Shown: one piece after another, positions 1 through 7,364 of the stretch | Layout of the letters: every line of letters starts with the position of its first letter | Position numbering within the stretch: the stretch's first letter is position 1 | Source of the DNA: Gemmatimonadota bacterium | Lineage (GTDB): Bacteria; Gemmatimonadota; Gemmatimonadetes; Gemmatimonadales; GWC2-71-9 | DNA length: 34,903 bases | Direction of reading: 5' to 3' | NCBI GenBank assembly: GCA_016177465.1 | Contig: JACOVF010000068.1 | Location: 1-34,903, forward strand | Notes under the pieces: model-generated | What the model was told of the DNA's origin: nothing | The model's database searches: none | What the model saw: only the letters and a program-made list of their open reading frames with translations | Program-made: the position numbers and the translations under genes

Positions 1-649
1 CGGCGAGCTGCGCGGCGTCGCGCTGGCCCCGAGCCCCGAACTCCACGAAGCGCCCCCGCAACTGGAATGCGAGGTCGGTGGCCAGCTCGGCCCCTTCCTC
101 CACGTTGTGCGTCGCGATCACCACGGCGCGGCCGGCGGCGGCCAGCTCGGCCAGGAGGCGGCGGAATTCCGCCGCGGCGGCGAGGTCCAGCCCCGTGAAC
201 GGCTCGTCCAGGAGCAGGACGCGCGGGTCGTGCACCAGCGCCCGGGCGATCGCCGCGCGCTGCACCAGCCCGCGCGACAGCGCGCGCGTCGGCTGCTCCG
301 CGCGGTCCGCGATCCCGAGCAGCGCCATCACCTCGGCGACCCGCCCGGCGCGCCGCGCGGGCGGCACGTCGTAGAGCGATGCCCAAAACAGCAGGTTCTC
401 GCGCACCGTGAGGTGGCCGTAGAGGTGCGACTGGTGGCCGATCCAGCCCACGGCGCGACGCCCGCCCTCGAGGTGGACCGTGCCGTGCTGCGGGCGCATC
501 AGCCCCGCGAGCACACGCAACAGCGTCGTCTTGCCGGCGCCGTTCGGTCCGAAGATCGCCAGGGTGCGGCCCGCGGTGAGGGAGAAGCTGATGTCATCGA
601 GCGCCCGGATCGCCCCGAAGGCGTGCCGCAGCCTTTCAGCCCGCAGCAT
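1..649 (-). CDS. ccmA: ABC transporter ATP-binding protein, CcmA-like (3' end outside window)
   Basis: Cytoplasmic ATPase of an ABC exporter, most like CcmA of cytochrome c maturation, which works with CcmB/CcmC in heme handling. The 216 visible codons show Walker A GPNGAGKTT (residues 34-42), a Q-loop region near 73, the CcmA-style signature LSRGLVQR (124-131), Walker B LLLDEPFTGLD (145-155) and the switch His in ATHN (179-182). The ATG at 649 overlaps the end of the upstream receiver gene by 14 nt, so the two are translationally coupled. The open frame runs off the left edge with nearly all of a CcmA-length protein (about 200-230 aa) present. The CcmA assignment rests on the signature and on the VKOR/DsbA neighbours; another small ABC exporter ATPase is possible. 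Confidence 0.8.
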   Translation of the reverse strand, partial: MLRAERLRHAFGAIRALDDISFSLTAGRTLAIFGPNGAGKTTLLRVLAGLMRPQHGTVHLEGGRRAVGWIGHQSHLYGHLTVRENLLFWASLYDVPPARRAGRVAEVMALLGIADRAEQPTRALSRGLVQRAAIARALVHDPRVLLLDEPFTGLDLAAAAEFRRLLAELAAAGRAVVIATHNVEEGAELATDLAFQLRGRFVEFGARGQRDAAQLA

Positions 650-1004
650 CGATGCGCGCGGCCAGCTCGTTCAAGTCGAACGGCTTGACCAGGTACGCAC
701 TATGCTCCAGGTCAAGCACGCCCATGAGGGGCTCCATGCTCACGTAGGCGGTGGTCACGACCACCGGGAGCTTGGGATGGGTCTGGCGGATGTTCTGCAA
801 CAGGGCAATGCCGTCGGTGTCGGGAAGGCGAAGGTCGAGGACCAGCACGTCCGGGTTGAAGTCACCGAGCCGCCGCAGCCCCTCGGCACCGGTCCCCGCC
901 AACGCCAGCTCGTAGCGCTCGGCGAAGAAGCGCTCGTAGGAGGTCCGGAGCGCGCCCTCGTCTTCGACGATGAGGACCTTCCGCCTGACGGCCGGGGACG
1001 CCAT
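636..1004 (-). CDS. single-domain response regulator (receiver only)
   Basis: A 122-residue CheY-like receiver with no output domain. The acidic pair E14-D15, phosphoacceptor D57 (in VLDLRLPD), T84/T85 and K107 (LVKPF) are all present, so it should accept phosphate from a histidine kinase. No kinase is adjacent; the nearest one in the window is at 14851-16029, so the partner is unknown. It is followed by the CcmA-like ATPase with a 14-nt overlap. A TATATT hexamer lies 10 nt upstream of the ATG, so the transcript leader is probably only a few nucleotides long. Confidence 0.9.
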   Translation of the reverse strand: MASPAVRRKVLIVEDEGALRTSYERFFAERYELALAGTGAEGLRRLGDFNPDVLVLDLRLPDTDGIALLQNIRQTHPKLPVVVTTAYVSMEPLMGVLDLEHSAYLVKPFDLNELAARIDAAG

Positions 1005-1014
1005 GGTGGCTGGG

Positions 1015-1043
1015 AATATACGCGCGGGCTCCCCGCGCGGCAG
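1015..1043 (-). promoter_or_regulatory. predicted sigma-70-type promoter for receiver/ccmA
   Basis: On the minus strand CTGCCG (1043-1038), a 17-nt spacer and TATATT (1020-1015) precede the ATG at 1004. The predicted start point is only about 3 nt upstream of the ATG, and there is no Shine-Dalgarno sequence. It belongs to the set of short-leader promoters in this window. Confidence 0.5.
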
Positions 1044-1056
1044 GTCACGGGCCGCG

Positions 1057-1368
1057 TCAGCGCTCGCCGCTCTCCAGCTCGAACAGGTCGTCGAGCTTGG
1101 TGAGCACCAGGAGGAACCGCAGCTCCTCGCTCGCCCCGCGGAGACACACCGTCTGGCGGCGCTCGGCCGCCTTGCGTTGGATCAGCATGAGGGCGCCCAA
1201 GCCGGCGCTGTCCACCGCGCGCGTCCCCGACAGATCGATGATCAGCCGCCCCGCCCCCTCCGGCAGATGCTGCAGCAGGTCGGAAGCGGTGCGGCGGAAG
1301 CCGGTGCGCGACTCGAGGCTGAGTTGCTCGGGCGCCGCCAGCGTCTTTTCCGTCGGACGGGTGGACAT
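1057..1368 (-). CDS. STAS-domain protein, anti-sigma factor antagonist-like
   Basis: A 103-aa STAS-domain protein. Proteins of this family bind an anti-sigma factor kinase and release the sigma factor when unphosphorylated. The core runs from about residue 41 (RLIIDLSG) to 97, with the phosphorylatable serine at S54 in AVDSAGLGAL. An in-frame ATG and further codons exist up to 1485, but the ATG at 1368 is preferred: GGAG lies 9 nt upstream of it, while the 1395 ATG has no site at a useful distance. No anti-sigma kinase or sigma factor is adjacent. The receiver gene follows after 52 nt under its own likely promoter. Confidence 0.82.
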   Translation of the reverse strand: MSTRPTEKTLAAPEQLSLESRTGFRRTASDLLQHLPEGAGRLIIDLSGTRAVDSAGLGALMLIQRKAAERRQTVCLRGASEELRFLLVLTKLDDLFELESGER

Positions 1369-1572
1369 CAGCCGGGACTCCGGATTCGTGGGCATAAGTT
1401 TGGCGCTGCAGTCTTGCGACTCCAGTGCCAAGCGCCTAACCACCCGCCGTTCAACCGCTTGCGCGTATGCCGTGACCCCAGTCACGCCGCGTGGTGTCGC
1501 AGAGCGGAGCGTCCGGGCGCAATCTGCAAGGCCCGCACCAACCTCGCTTGACCCTGAGCCGACGCTCGTGCG

Positions 1573-1995
1573 TCAGGCTTGCTTCTGCAGGGCGTCGGGC
1601 ACCGCGATCGCGGCGATGGCCGTCGTGATCACGGCCGACACCACGCACCAGCGGCAGATCGCGTGGATGACAAACAACTCCAGGTAAGTGAGATAGAGGG
1701 CGAACAGGAAGGCGCCGCCCGCGAGCCAGGCCAGGATCAGCGTCGGCCCGCGGCGCGCGAGGAACCGTGGTTGCACGCCGATCGCACCGACCGCGAACAT
1801 GACGGCGTAGCCCACGACGCCGTAGAACGCCACCGGGATGCCGAACAGGACGGCGTAGGGGCTCGTCTGGACCGTTTCGCAGCCCCCAGTGCCGCACTGC
1901 ACCGTCCCGATCACGCCGATCTTGTAGAGCCAGAGATACAGCGCGACGAAGAACCCAGCGAGCGAGAGGACTGCGATCGCTTGGCGGTGCCGCAT
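1573..1995 (-). CDS. vitamin K epoxide reductase (VKOR) family protein
   Basis: Integral membrane protein of 140 aa that in bacteria reoxidises DsbA-like partners and hands electrons to quinone, replacing DsbB. Four to five hydrophobic segments are visible. The loop cysteines C34 and C39, the conserved S45, and the active-site pair C114-x-x-C117 (ICRWC) are all present, which is the full redox set. The start is 3 nt after the stop of the DsbA-like gene, with GAGGG immediately before the ATG, so the two are coupled. Together they form a complete periplasmic disulfide-forming pair. Confidence 0.93.
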   Translation of the reverse strand: MRHRQAIAVLSLAGFFVALYLWLYKIGVIGTVQCGTGGCETVQTSPYAVLFGIPVAFYGVVGYAVMFAVGAIGVQPRFLARRGPTLILAWLAGGAFLFALYLTYLELFVIHAICRWCVVSAVITTAIAAIAVPDALQKQA

Positions 1996-1998
1996 CCC

Positions 1999-2658
1999 TC
2001 AGCGCCGCGCGGTCAGGCTGTCCACCAACGCCTTGAAGCCGTCGGAGTTGCTCCGCCCCTGATACGGGCGGCCGTTCACAAAGAACGTCGGTGTGGCGGC
2101 CACCCCAACGCGCTCTCCCTCCTCAAGGCTCGCCTGGATCCGGCCCGCGTAGCGCTCGCTCTTCATGCACGCGTCGTACTTCGCGCCATCGGCTCCGGCG
2201 GTCTCCGCGAAGCCCCGGAACAGCCGGCTGGGGTTCTTCCCGGTCTGGGCCCAGGAGTGGTTGTTGAAGAAGAGCTGGTCGTGCATCTCCCAGAACTTCC
2301 CCTGCTCCCCGGCGCACTGCGCGGCATGGGCGGCGAAGCGGGAGTACTGGTGGATCTGCAGCGGGAAATCGCGGCTGCGCCACCGCACCTTGCCGGTGGC
2401 GATGAGCTGCTCGCGGATCGTGGGCATCTGGACGGCGGCGAATTGCGCGCAGGCCGGGCACTCGAAGTCGAGGTACTCCACGACCTCGACCGGCGCCGAG
2501 TCGCTGCCCGTCGTGTAACCGTTGAAGCCATCCGCCGCTGGCGCCGGGGCGGGCCCGCCCCAGGTCAGGCCGGCGGCCGGCTTCTCGCGCGAGGCGAAAA
2601 ACAGCGCGCCGCCGCCCAGCACCGCCACCACACCTAGCAGCATGTAAAATCGATTCAT
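1999..2658 (-). CDS. DsbA-family thiol:disulfide oxidoreductase, membrane-anchored
   Basis: A 219-aa thioredoxin-fold protein with an N-terminal hydrophobic anchor or signal (residues 4-23). The CPAC active site is C67-C70, with a cis-proline segment TPTFFVNG near the C-terminus. It resembles the BdbD/DsbA-like thioredoxin_4 group and should introduce disulfides into exported proteins, with the adjacent VKOR as its oxidant. The ATG at 2658 overlaps the upstream stop as ATGA (2655-2658). AAGGA lies 10 nt upstream of it, so a GTG seven codons further up is less likely to be the start. Confidence 0.92.
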   Translation of the reverse strand: MNRFYMLLGVVAVLGGGALFFASREKPAAGLTWGGPAPAPAADGFNGYTTGSDSAPVEVVEYLDFECPACAQFAAVQMPTIREQLIATGKVRWRSRDFPLQIHQYSRFAAHAAQCAGEQGKFWEMHDQLFFNNHSWAQTGKNPSRLFRGFAETAGADGAKYDACMKSERYAGRIQASLEEGERVGVAATPTFFVNGRPYQGRSNSDGFKALVDSLTARR

Positions 2659-2951
2659 TCCTCGGGAGTCCTTCGCCACGGTTCGTCGTCGTCGGGGTTC
2701 TCGAGCTCCAGGCGTGGCCGCTGCGCTTCCTCCACAATGCGCCGGCTCTCGGCGACCTCGGGGGTGTCGTAGGTGAGCCGCACTTCGTAATGGAACAGCT
2801 CGCTGCGCGCCGTACCCAGCAGCTTCAGCAGCTCCGGAGTCGCCTCGAGCAGGCGCCCGGCGCGGTCCAGCTCCTGGATCCGTTCCGCCAGCGCCCGCAG
2901 CAGCGCCACCAGGCGCTGCGCGCGTTCCGGGCCGTAGACCTCTTCACTCAT
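2655..2951 (-). CDS. small conserved-looking protein of unknown function
   Basis: A 98-aa protein that I do not recognise. It is rich in Leu, Glu and Arg, with a long predicted helix over residues 8-50 (ERAQRLVALLRALAERIQEL) and a very acidic and proline-containing tail. It has no signal peptide or cysteines. The ATG at 2951 is chosen over one 33 nt upstream because GAGGG lies 7 nt before it. It is the first gene of the transcript that continues into the DsbA-like and VKOR genes, and its stop overlaps the DsbA-like start as ATGA. Confidence 0.72.
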   Translation of the reverse strand: MSEEVYGPERAQRLVALLRALAERIQELDRAGRLLEATPELLKLLGTARSELFHYEVRLTYDTPEVAESRRIVEEAQRPRLELENPDDDEPWRRTPEE

Positions 2952-2974
2952 CCGTCCGCCCTCATGAATGCTGC

Positions 2975-2983
2975 ATAATAACA
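2975..2983 (-). promoter_or_regulatory. predicted extended -10 promoter for the 2951-DsbA-VKOR genes
   Basis: On the minus strand TG-T-TATTAT (2983-2975) matches the extended -10 form TGnTATAAT. No good -35 is seen, as is usual for this promoter type. The predicted start near 2968 leaves a 17-nt leader that contains the GAGGG ribosome site of the 2951 gene. Confidence 0.45.
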
Positions 2984-2986
2984 CGT

Positions 2987-3015
2987 TTGCCTTCGCGCGC
3001 CCCCCTCATTACATT
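2987..3015 (+). promoter_or_regulatory. predicted sigma-70-type promoter for the 3067 gene
   Basis: TTGCCT (2987-2992), a 17-nt spacer and TACATT (3010-3015). The start point would fall near 3022, leaving a leader of about 45 nt with GAGGAG 10 nt before the ATG at 3067. It is back to back with the minus-strand extended -10 at 2975-2983. Confidence 0.55.
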
Positions 3016-3066
3016 GCGCGGCGCCGACTGAACTTAGCGCCCCGTCCCGAGAGGAGCACCCCGCGC

Positions 3067-3351
3067 ATGGCGAAGAAACGTAGCGACATCCGCAGCGAGA
3101 TCCGGAAGGTCTCTACCCCGACGACGTTTGAGCAGGCTCGCGATGAGCTGTTTTCCCACATTCTCCGCTGCGGTGTCCTGGAAGCCGCCCCCGAGCATCA
3201 GAAGGAGTGGTTCGACGACACCATTCTGTACCTCGGGGACCGCTACGAGGACCTCACGGGCGAGGAGATCGCACAGCTGCGCGTCCTGGGCGAGCGATAC
3301 TGCCAGCCCGTCGTGGCGCGGAACGCGGCTGCGGTCGGCGCGAACGCCTGA
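3067..3351 (+). CDS. small basic/helical protein of unknown function
   Basis: A 94-aa soluble protein that I do not recognise. The N-terminus is basic (MAKKRSDIRSEIRK), followed by helical segments with two cysteines (near 35 and 79) and an acidic EEWFDD-like region. The ATG at 3067 has GAGGAG at a 10-nt spacing; the open frame extends further up but includes promoter sequence. It is a single-gene transcript with its own promoter (2987-3015) and a strong intrinsic terminator (3373-3400), which suggests a well-expressed gene. A short monocistronic gene of this kind could be a regulatory or structural small protein, but nothing in the sequence identifies its role. Confidence 0.75.
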   Translation: MAKKRSDIRSEIRKVSTPTTFEQARDELFSHILRCGVLEAAPEHQKEWFDDTILYLGDRYEDLTGEEIAQLRVLGERYCQPVVARNAAAVGANA

Positions 3352-3372
3352 GCAGGATGGAGCTGGAATGCC

Positions 3373-3400
3373 AAAGGGCGCCCCTCACGGCGCCCTTTTT
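3373..3400 (+). terminator. Rho-independent terminator
   Basis: Perfect 10-bp stem (AAAGGGCGCC at 3373-3382 with GGCGCCCTTT at 3389-3398), a 6-nt loop and a run of five T. It ends the 3067 transcript. It lies just beyond the stop of the converging minus-strand gene at 3412 and may serve that strand weakly. Confidence 0.92.
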
Positions 3401-3411
3401 CGTTCCCGCTC

Positions 3412-3885
3412 CTACCGCCACCAGGCGGGAAACCACCGCCAGCGCCAGCCAGCCGCCACGCGAACTCCACCGCCCAGCCCCAGCTCGGTGAACCAGCCGG
3501 CGCGCCGGCCGGGGGCGCGTTCCAGTCCGAGCAGGACGACGAGGTAGCCGGCGCCGGGCGTCCGGCCCGCCCCCTGGAAGGCGAGTCCGGCGCCGCCGTA
3601 GAGCCCCGCACCGGATCGGCCCGCCGGCGTCACCAGGAACTGCGCGGTGGCCTCAAGGCGCACGGCGGCCCGCTGGGCGAGCGTCCCGCCCGCCGCGCCG
3701 AGGGCGAGGCGTGTCTGGCTGCTGATCCGGCGCGCCACGGCGAGGCCGCCGCCCGCGAACTCCCGCCGCGCGAACGCCGCCTGCGCGCCCGCACCGAGCT
3801 CGGTCGCGGTGAGGCCCTGGGCGGCGGCCGCGCCCGGGGGGGCGACTGCGAGGGTCAGCGCGAGCGCTACTGCCCTAGGCCGCAA
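3412..3885 (-). CDS. putative secreted/outer-membrane protein, unknown
   Basis: A 157-aa protein with a signal peptide (hydrophobic AVALALTLAVAPPGAAAAQ at about 5-23). Glycine-rich alternating stretches follow, ending in aromatic residues (WRWRWFPAWWR), the look of a small beta-barrel. The frame continues upstream inside the OsmC gene, but that part has no protein character. The start taken here is a TTG at 3885, inside the last codons of OsmC, giving an 11-nt overlap and probable translational coupling. No Shine-Dalgarno is seen. The start is the least certain part. Confidence 0.6.
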   Translation of the reverse strand: MRPRAVALALTLAVAPPGAAAAQGLTATELGAGAQAAFARREFAGGGLAVARRISSQTRLALGAAGGTLAQRAAVRLEATAQFLVTPAGRSGAGLYGGAGLAFQGAGRTPGAGYLVVLLGLERAPGRRAGWFTELGLGGGVRVAAGWRWRWFPAWWR

Positions 3886-4288
3886 TGGCGACGTCGTAAC
3901 TGACCGCGATGTCCGGGGCGAGGGAGGCGACCACGGAGCAATACTTCTCGATGGAGAGGTCGATCGCCCGGCGCGCTTTCCCCTCGTCGGCGCCCTCGCC
4001 GGCGATGGTCCAGGCGAAGTGGATCGCAAGGAGGCGCCGCGGCTCCGTCTCGCGTCGCGTGCCGCGCATCGCGACCTCGAGCGCGCGTAGCTTCACGCGC
4101 TGCTTCTCGAGAATGATCACCACGTCGGACATCGCGCACGTCGCCGCCGACACGAGCAGTAGCTCCACCGGCGAGGTCGCGACCTGGGTGTTCCCGTCCA
4201 CCCGCACGGGGGGCCGGCCGGCGCCCCCGCCCTCGAACTGGAGCCCCTCCGTCCAGCGGACGGCCACCTCCGCCACGTTCCGCGCCAT
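3875..4288 (-). CDS. OsmC/Ohr family protein
   Basis: A 137-aa OsmC-like protein, a family of cytoplasmic thiol peroxidases and related redox proteins acting on organic hydroperoxides. The two redox cysteines are present at C51 (SAATCAMSD) and C117 (EKYCSVV), at the usual separation. The N-terminal beta region and the TSPVELLLVSAATC helix match the family. The ATG at 4288 overlaps the stop of the upstream barrel gene by one base (TGATG). It belongs to the YhfA-like/general OsmC branch rather than clearly to Ohr, judged by eye. Confidence 0.9.
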   Translation of the reverse strand: MARNVAEVAVRWTEGLQFEGGGAGRPPVRVDGNTQVATSPVELLLVSAATCAMSDVVIILEKQRVKLRALEVAMRGTRRETEPRRLLAIHFAWTIAGEGADEGKARRAIDLSIEKYCSVVASLAPDIAVSYDVAIAA

Positions 4289-4812
4289 CAGTTCCCCCGC
4301 CGCGTGGTGAGCCCGACATAGAGCCGGTGCCGGCGCATCGCGTCCATGCCGTGATACTCGAGCAGCCAGTTGAACGTCGAGCGAAAGTGCAGCTCGAAGC
4401 CAAACACGAGGTTCACCCAGAAGTCGGGACAGCCGGGGTCGGCGCCGCAGTTCTCGTGGCCCGCGAGGCTGACCCCGGTCCCGACGTAGGGCTGGGCCAC
4501 CTGATTGTCATCGGTGAAGCGGTAGAGCGCCTCGAAGCTGCCGACGAAGGTGTTGTCGCCGTTGAACACGCCGATCTCGCCCGAGGGGCGGAGCCGGACG
4601 CGCGGGCTGAACAGGTCCCCCACGTCGAGCGTAGTGCCGAGCACGAACTGGCCGTTGCCGGTGAAATCGATGCCGCCGCGCACGCCGAAGCCGAACAGGC
4701 CGATCCGCGTCCCGGACGCCGCGGACCCGCCGACCGACGGCGGCTGGAACTGCTGCGCCGCGAGCGTCGCGGCGAACACGAGCCCGCACGTCGTCATCCA
4801 GAGCTGTCGCAT
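4288..4812 (-). CDS. putative outer-membrane beta-barrel protein
   Basis: A 174-aa protein with a signal peptide ending near AATLAAQ (about residue 20). It has alternating hydrophobic strands, repeated Gly/aromatic turns, two closely spaced cysteines (ENCGADPGC), and a C-terminal strand. The size and pattern suggest an 8-stranded barrel of the OmpA/OmpW size class, but I cannot name a family. The ATG at 4812 (GGGGAG just upstream) is preferred to a GTG four codons earlier. It lies between the phosphatidyltransferase (12-nt gap) and OsmC, consistent with an envelope-related minus-strand operon. Confidence 0.7.
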   Translation of the reverse strand: MRQLWMTTCGLVFAATLAAQQFQPPSVGGSAASGTRIGLFGFGVRGGIDFTGNGQFVLGTTLDVGDLFSPRVRLRPSGEIGVFNGDNTFVGSFEALYRFTDDNQVAQPYVGTGVSLAGHENCGADPGCPDFWVNLVFGFELHFRSTFNWLLEYHGMDAMRRHRLYVGLTTRRGN

Positions 4813-4824
4813 CGCGCTCCCCAC

Positions 4825-5340
4825 CTAGGGTGAATTCGTCCCGGCACGCGCCGCTGCCCGCCCGTAGTCCCAGATCGCGTACACCGCAATCGCCGCCGTG
4901 GCCCACGCGAGCGGCCGCACCAGCGGCGACTCGGCGATGAAGGCGACGAGGGTGATCAGCTGGCACACCGTCACGGCCTTCCCGCCGGCGCGCGCCGGCA
5001 GCGCCACCGGACGACGGAACAGCCACACGGCGACCGCGCCTACCGCGGCGACAATGTCGCGCGATAGGACGCCCGCGATCTCCCACCACTCGAGCAGCCC
5101 GCGCCGCGCGACGGTGAGGAACGCCGCCACCATGAACAGCTTGTCGGCAACGGGGTCGAGCACGGCGCCCAAACGGGAGCCGCCGTAGCGCCGGGCGAGC
5201 AGGCCGTCGAGGAAGTCCGTGGCCGCCGCTGCCGCGACGATCGCGAGCTGCCACCCGGGATGGCGCACGAACGGAAACAGCACGGCGAGCGGAACACGAA
5301 GCGCCGTCAGCACATCCGCGCTGGCCACCCACGGTTTCAC
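4825..5340 (-). CDS. CDP-alcohol phosphatidyltransferase family protein
   Basis: Integral membrane enzyme of phospholipid head-group transfer (PgsA-like size, 171 aa). The diagnostic motif D-x2-DG-x2-AR-xn-G-x3-D-x3-D is intact (DFLDGLLAR then LGAVLDPVAD), with the spacer between AR and G being 7 residues. Five or so hydrophobic helices follow. The GTG at 5340 is preferred over the ATG at 5364: a strong GGGAGGGAGGGG site precedes the GTG, and the ATG lies inside the -10 of the divergent promoter. Phosphatidylglycerophosphate synthase is the likeliest activity, but the substrate cannot be fixed from the motif. Confidence 0.88.
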   Translation of the reverse strand: MKPWVASADVLTALRVPLAVLFPFVRHPGWQLAIVAAAAATDFLDGLLARRYGGSRLGAVLDPVADKLFMVAAFLTVARRGLLEWWEIAGVLSRDIVAAVGAVAVWLFRRPVALPARAGGKAVTVCQLITLVAFIAESPLVRPLAWATAAIAVYAIWDYGRAAARAGTNSP

Positions 5341-5369
5341 TTGCCCCTCCCTCCCGGGCCGCATACCTT
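5341..5369 (+). promoter_or_regulatory. predicted leaderless promoter for the cNMP-binding gene
   Basis: TTGCCC (5341-5346), a 17-nt spacer and TACCTT (5364-5369), with the GTG start codon 6 nt further at 5376. The expected start point coincides with the GTG, and no Shine-Dalgarno is present, so the mRNA is probably leaderless. Confidence 0.62.
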
Positions 5370-5375
5370 GAGCCG

Positions 5376-5834
5376 GTGGACCTGAATCTCCTGAAGCAGG
5401 CGGCCATCTTTCAGGACCTCGACGAGGGCGAGCTCGCCCGGGTCGCCGAGGTGTGCCGCGAACAGAAGTTCACCGTCGGCCAGTACATCTTCAAGGAAGG
5501 CGAGCCCGGCAACCGCCTCTTCATCATCTCCGAGGGGGAGGTCCGCATCTCCCGCACCATCCCCGGCTCGGGGGAGGAAGCGCTGGCGGTCCTGAAGTCC
5601 GGCGCCTGCTTCGGCGAGATGGCGATCTTCGACCGCTCAGAGCGCTCGACCGACGCCATCGCCAACACTTCTTGCACCCTCACTACCATCTCGCGGTCCG
5701 ACTTCGAGCTGTTGCTCGACTTCAACCGCGACATCGCCTACAAGGTGCTGTGGTCGGTCGTGCGGCTCCTCTCCGCCCGGCTGCGGGTGACGAACGACAA
5801 CCTCCGGTCGTTCCTCGCCATGTCGATGTTCTAG
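5376..5834 (+). CDS. stand-alone cyclic-nucleotide-binding domain protein
   Basis: A 152-aa protein made of one Crp-type cyclic-nucleotide-binding domain (about 10-130) with no DNA-binding helix-turn-helix. The phosphate-binding cassette FGEMAIFDRSERSTDA (about 79-94) keeps the Gly-Glu and the Arg-Ser/Thr ligands, so nucleotide binding is plausible. Without an output domain it may act by protein-protein contact. It begins with GTG directly behind the predicted promoter. A lipoprotein gene follows after 58 nt. Confidence 0.88.
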   Translation: MDLNLLKQAAIFQDLDEGELARVAEVCREQKFTVGQYIFKEGEPGNRLFIISEGEVRISRTIPGSGEEALAVLKSGACFGEMAIFDRSERSTDAIANTSCTLTTISRSDFELLLDFNRDIAYKVLWSVVRLLSARLRVTNDNLRSFLAMSMF

Positions 5835-5892
5835 GCAGCGCCGCCCGTTTCGCCCGCCGTTTCCGTACCACGCCCCGAGGAACTTAACCGGA

Positions 5893-7002
5893 ATGAACCG
5901 CCCCGCGCTCGCCCCCGGCCTGCTCGCCGCCGCCCTCGTCGCCTGCGGCGACGGCAGCGGGTCCGCCCCCCAGCCCCGGGTCATCCTCTCGCCGGTGCTC
6001 GATTCGCTCTACGTCGGAGACACCCTGCTCACCCACAGCGCCGCCTTCATCACCGCGGACGGTGACACGCTCCTCGGCTTTCCGGGCACCTGGACCACCT
6101 CGGACACGACGGTGGTGAAGGTGCTCGGCTCGGGCAGTGTCGTGCACACCGTGGGCGTCGGACCGGGCTTCGCGATCATCACCGCCTCCCACGAAGGGGC
6201 GGACGCCAGCGGGCTGGTCGTCGTGACCCGGAAGCTCGACCTCGCGCTGCTGCTCGACACAATCTTCCTCATGCCGCAGGATACCTTCTTCATCCCCGTC
6301 GAGGTGCGGGTCAAGTCCGGCGCGACCCCGACCGTCTGGTTCAGCGCCCCGACCAACGCCCTCTTTCAGATCGACTCCGCGGCGGGGCGGATCACCGCGA
6401 CCGCGGCGGGGAACCCGATCGCCTTCGTCGCCCACGCGGCCAGCGGCGCTGATACCGTCGCCGACACCGGCGCGGTGGAGGTCGTCCTCCTCGGCGACAC
6501 GACCGGCGGCAAGGCGTTCTTTACGATCCTCGGCACCGCGATCCGGCGGGCGCGGGCAAGCGTGCGCGGTGTGAACTACAAGCGCCAGGGCGACTCCCTG
6601 ACGTTCCGGTTGAACGCGTCGCTCGCAGTCGGCGGCGTGAACGTGGAGAACGTGGTCCTGACCGTCCGCACGCCGGTGACCGTGCCGTTCAGCTTCGTGG
6701 TCGACTCCATCTCGCCCGAGGAGGCGTTCGACGCGGGCAACAACTTCGTGTGCCGGCCAGCCCGGCCCTGGGGGCTGTGGTCGCTGCGGGCCTCGACGGC
6801 GACCATTACCGCCCTGTCGCGGCCGGGGGGCGTCCTGCGGATCCACCGGGTGACCCCGGTGAGCAACGGCCAGGCGATCAGCGGCTCCTTCACGTTCCTT
6901 GCCCAGCGCACTGACATGTACGACGAGCCGCTCGGCGTCCTCCCTGTGCGGGGGGTGTTCGTCGCACCGCTCGTCGCCGACAACCGCCCCTGCGGATCGT
7001 GA
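5893..7002 (+). CDS. Ig-like (Big2-type) lipoprotein
   Basis: A 369-aa exported lipoprotein: a short signal with lipobox ALVAC places the lipidated Cys at C18. Residues about 30-115 resemble a bacterial Ig-like Big2 domain (TWTTSDTTVVKV, then GFAIITASHEG). A second beta-rich region runs to about 210, and the C-terminal half is also beta-rich, without a domain I can name. GAGGA lies about 10 nt before the ATG. The stop overlaps the GTG of the SpeD-like gene (GTGA), so the two are translated together. It may be a surface or adhesion-type protein; function unknown. Confidence 0.78.
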   Translation: MNRPALAPGLLAAALVACGDGSGSAPQPRVILSPVLDSLYVGDTLLTHSAAFITADGDTLLGFPGTWTTSDTTVVKVLGSGSVVHTVGVGPGFAIITASHEGADASGLVVVTRKLDLALLLDTIFLMPQDTFFIPVEVRVKSGATPTVWFSAPTNALFQIDSAAGRITATAAGNPIAFVAHAASGADTVADTGAVEVVLLGDTTGGKAFFTILGTAIRRARASVRGVNYKRQGDSLTFRLNASLAVGGVNVENVVLTVRTPVTVPFSFVVDSISPEEAFDAGNNFVCRPARPWGLWSLRASTATITALSRPGGVLRIHRVTPVSNGQAISGSFTFLAQRTDMYDEPLGVLPVRGVFVAPLVADNRPCGS

Positions 7003-7364
7003 ACTTCGCCCACGTCTTTGCGGACCTCGGCGGTATCCCGGGCGACCGGCTGAGCGATCCGCAGGCGCTGGGCGGCCTGCTGCTCGCCGCGGCCAACGCC
7101 GCCGGGCTGAACCCCGCCGACCCGCCGGTCGTGAAATCCGGCACCACCGGCATCACCGCCCTGCTGGTGTGCCGCGGCGGGCACGTGGCCGTGCACGCGA
7201 TCCCCGACGCCGGGCTGTGCTTCGCCGACGTCGCCGGGCTCGGCGCCGTGCAGCCGCAGCGTGGCCTCGACGTGATCATCAAGCGGCTGGGGGCCCGTGA
7301 GGTGCGGACCGATTCGCGACGGCGGGGTCCCGTCACTCTCCCTCACACCCTGGAAGGGCCATGA
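6999..7364 (+). CDS. S-adenosylmethionine decarboxylase (SpeD)-like protein lacking catalytic residues
   Basis: A 121-aa protein whose length and order of segments follow bacterial SpeD, the self-cleaving pyruvoyl enzyme that makes decarboxylated SAM for spermidine. The segment RGGHVAVHAIPD lines up with the SpeD ESH-x3-HTWPE segment. The self-processing Ser is replaced by G61 and the preceding Glu by G60; the later catalytic Cys of FTCG is replaced by L81. H62 and H66 are kept. It should therefore not form the pyruvoyl cofactor. It starts with GTG overlapping the upstream stop (GTGA), and its own stop overlaps the DoxX ATG. A non-catalytic or repurposed homologue is the likely reading. Confidence 0.68.
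   Translation: MNFAHVFADLGGIPGDRLSDPQALGGLLLAAANAAGLNPADPPVVKSGTTGITALLVCRGGHVAVHAIPDAGLCFADVAGLGAVQPQRGLDVIIKRLGAREVRTDSRRRGPVTLPHTLEGP

Noticed and set aside
3886..4029. Upstream extension of the signal-peptide protein that ends at 3412
   Set aside because: The extension lies inside OsmC in another frame and would bury the signal peptide 50 residues into the protein.
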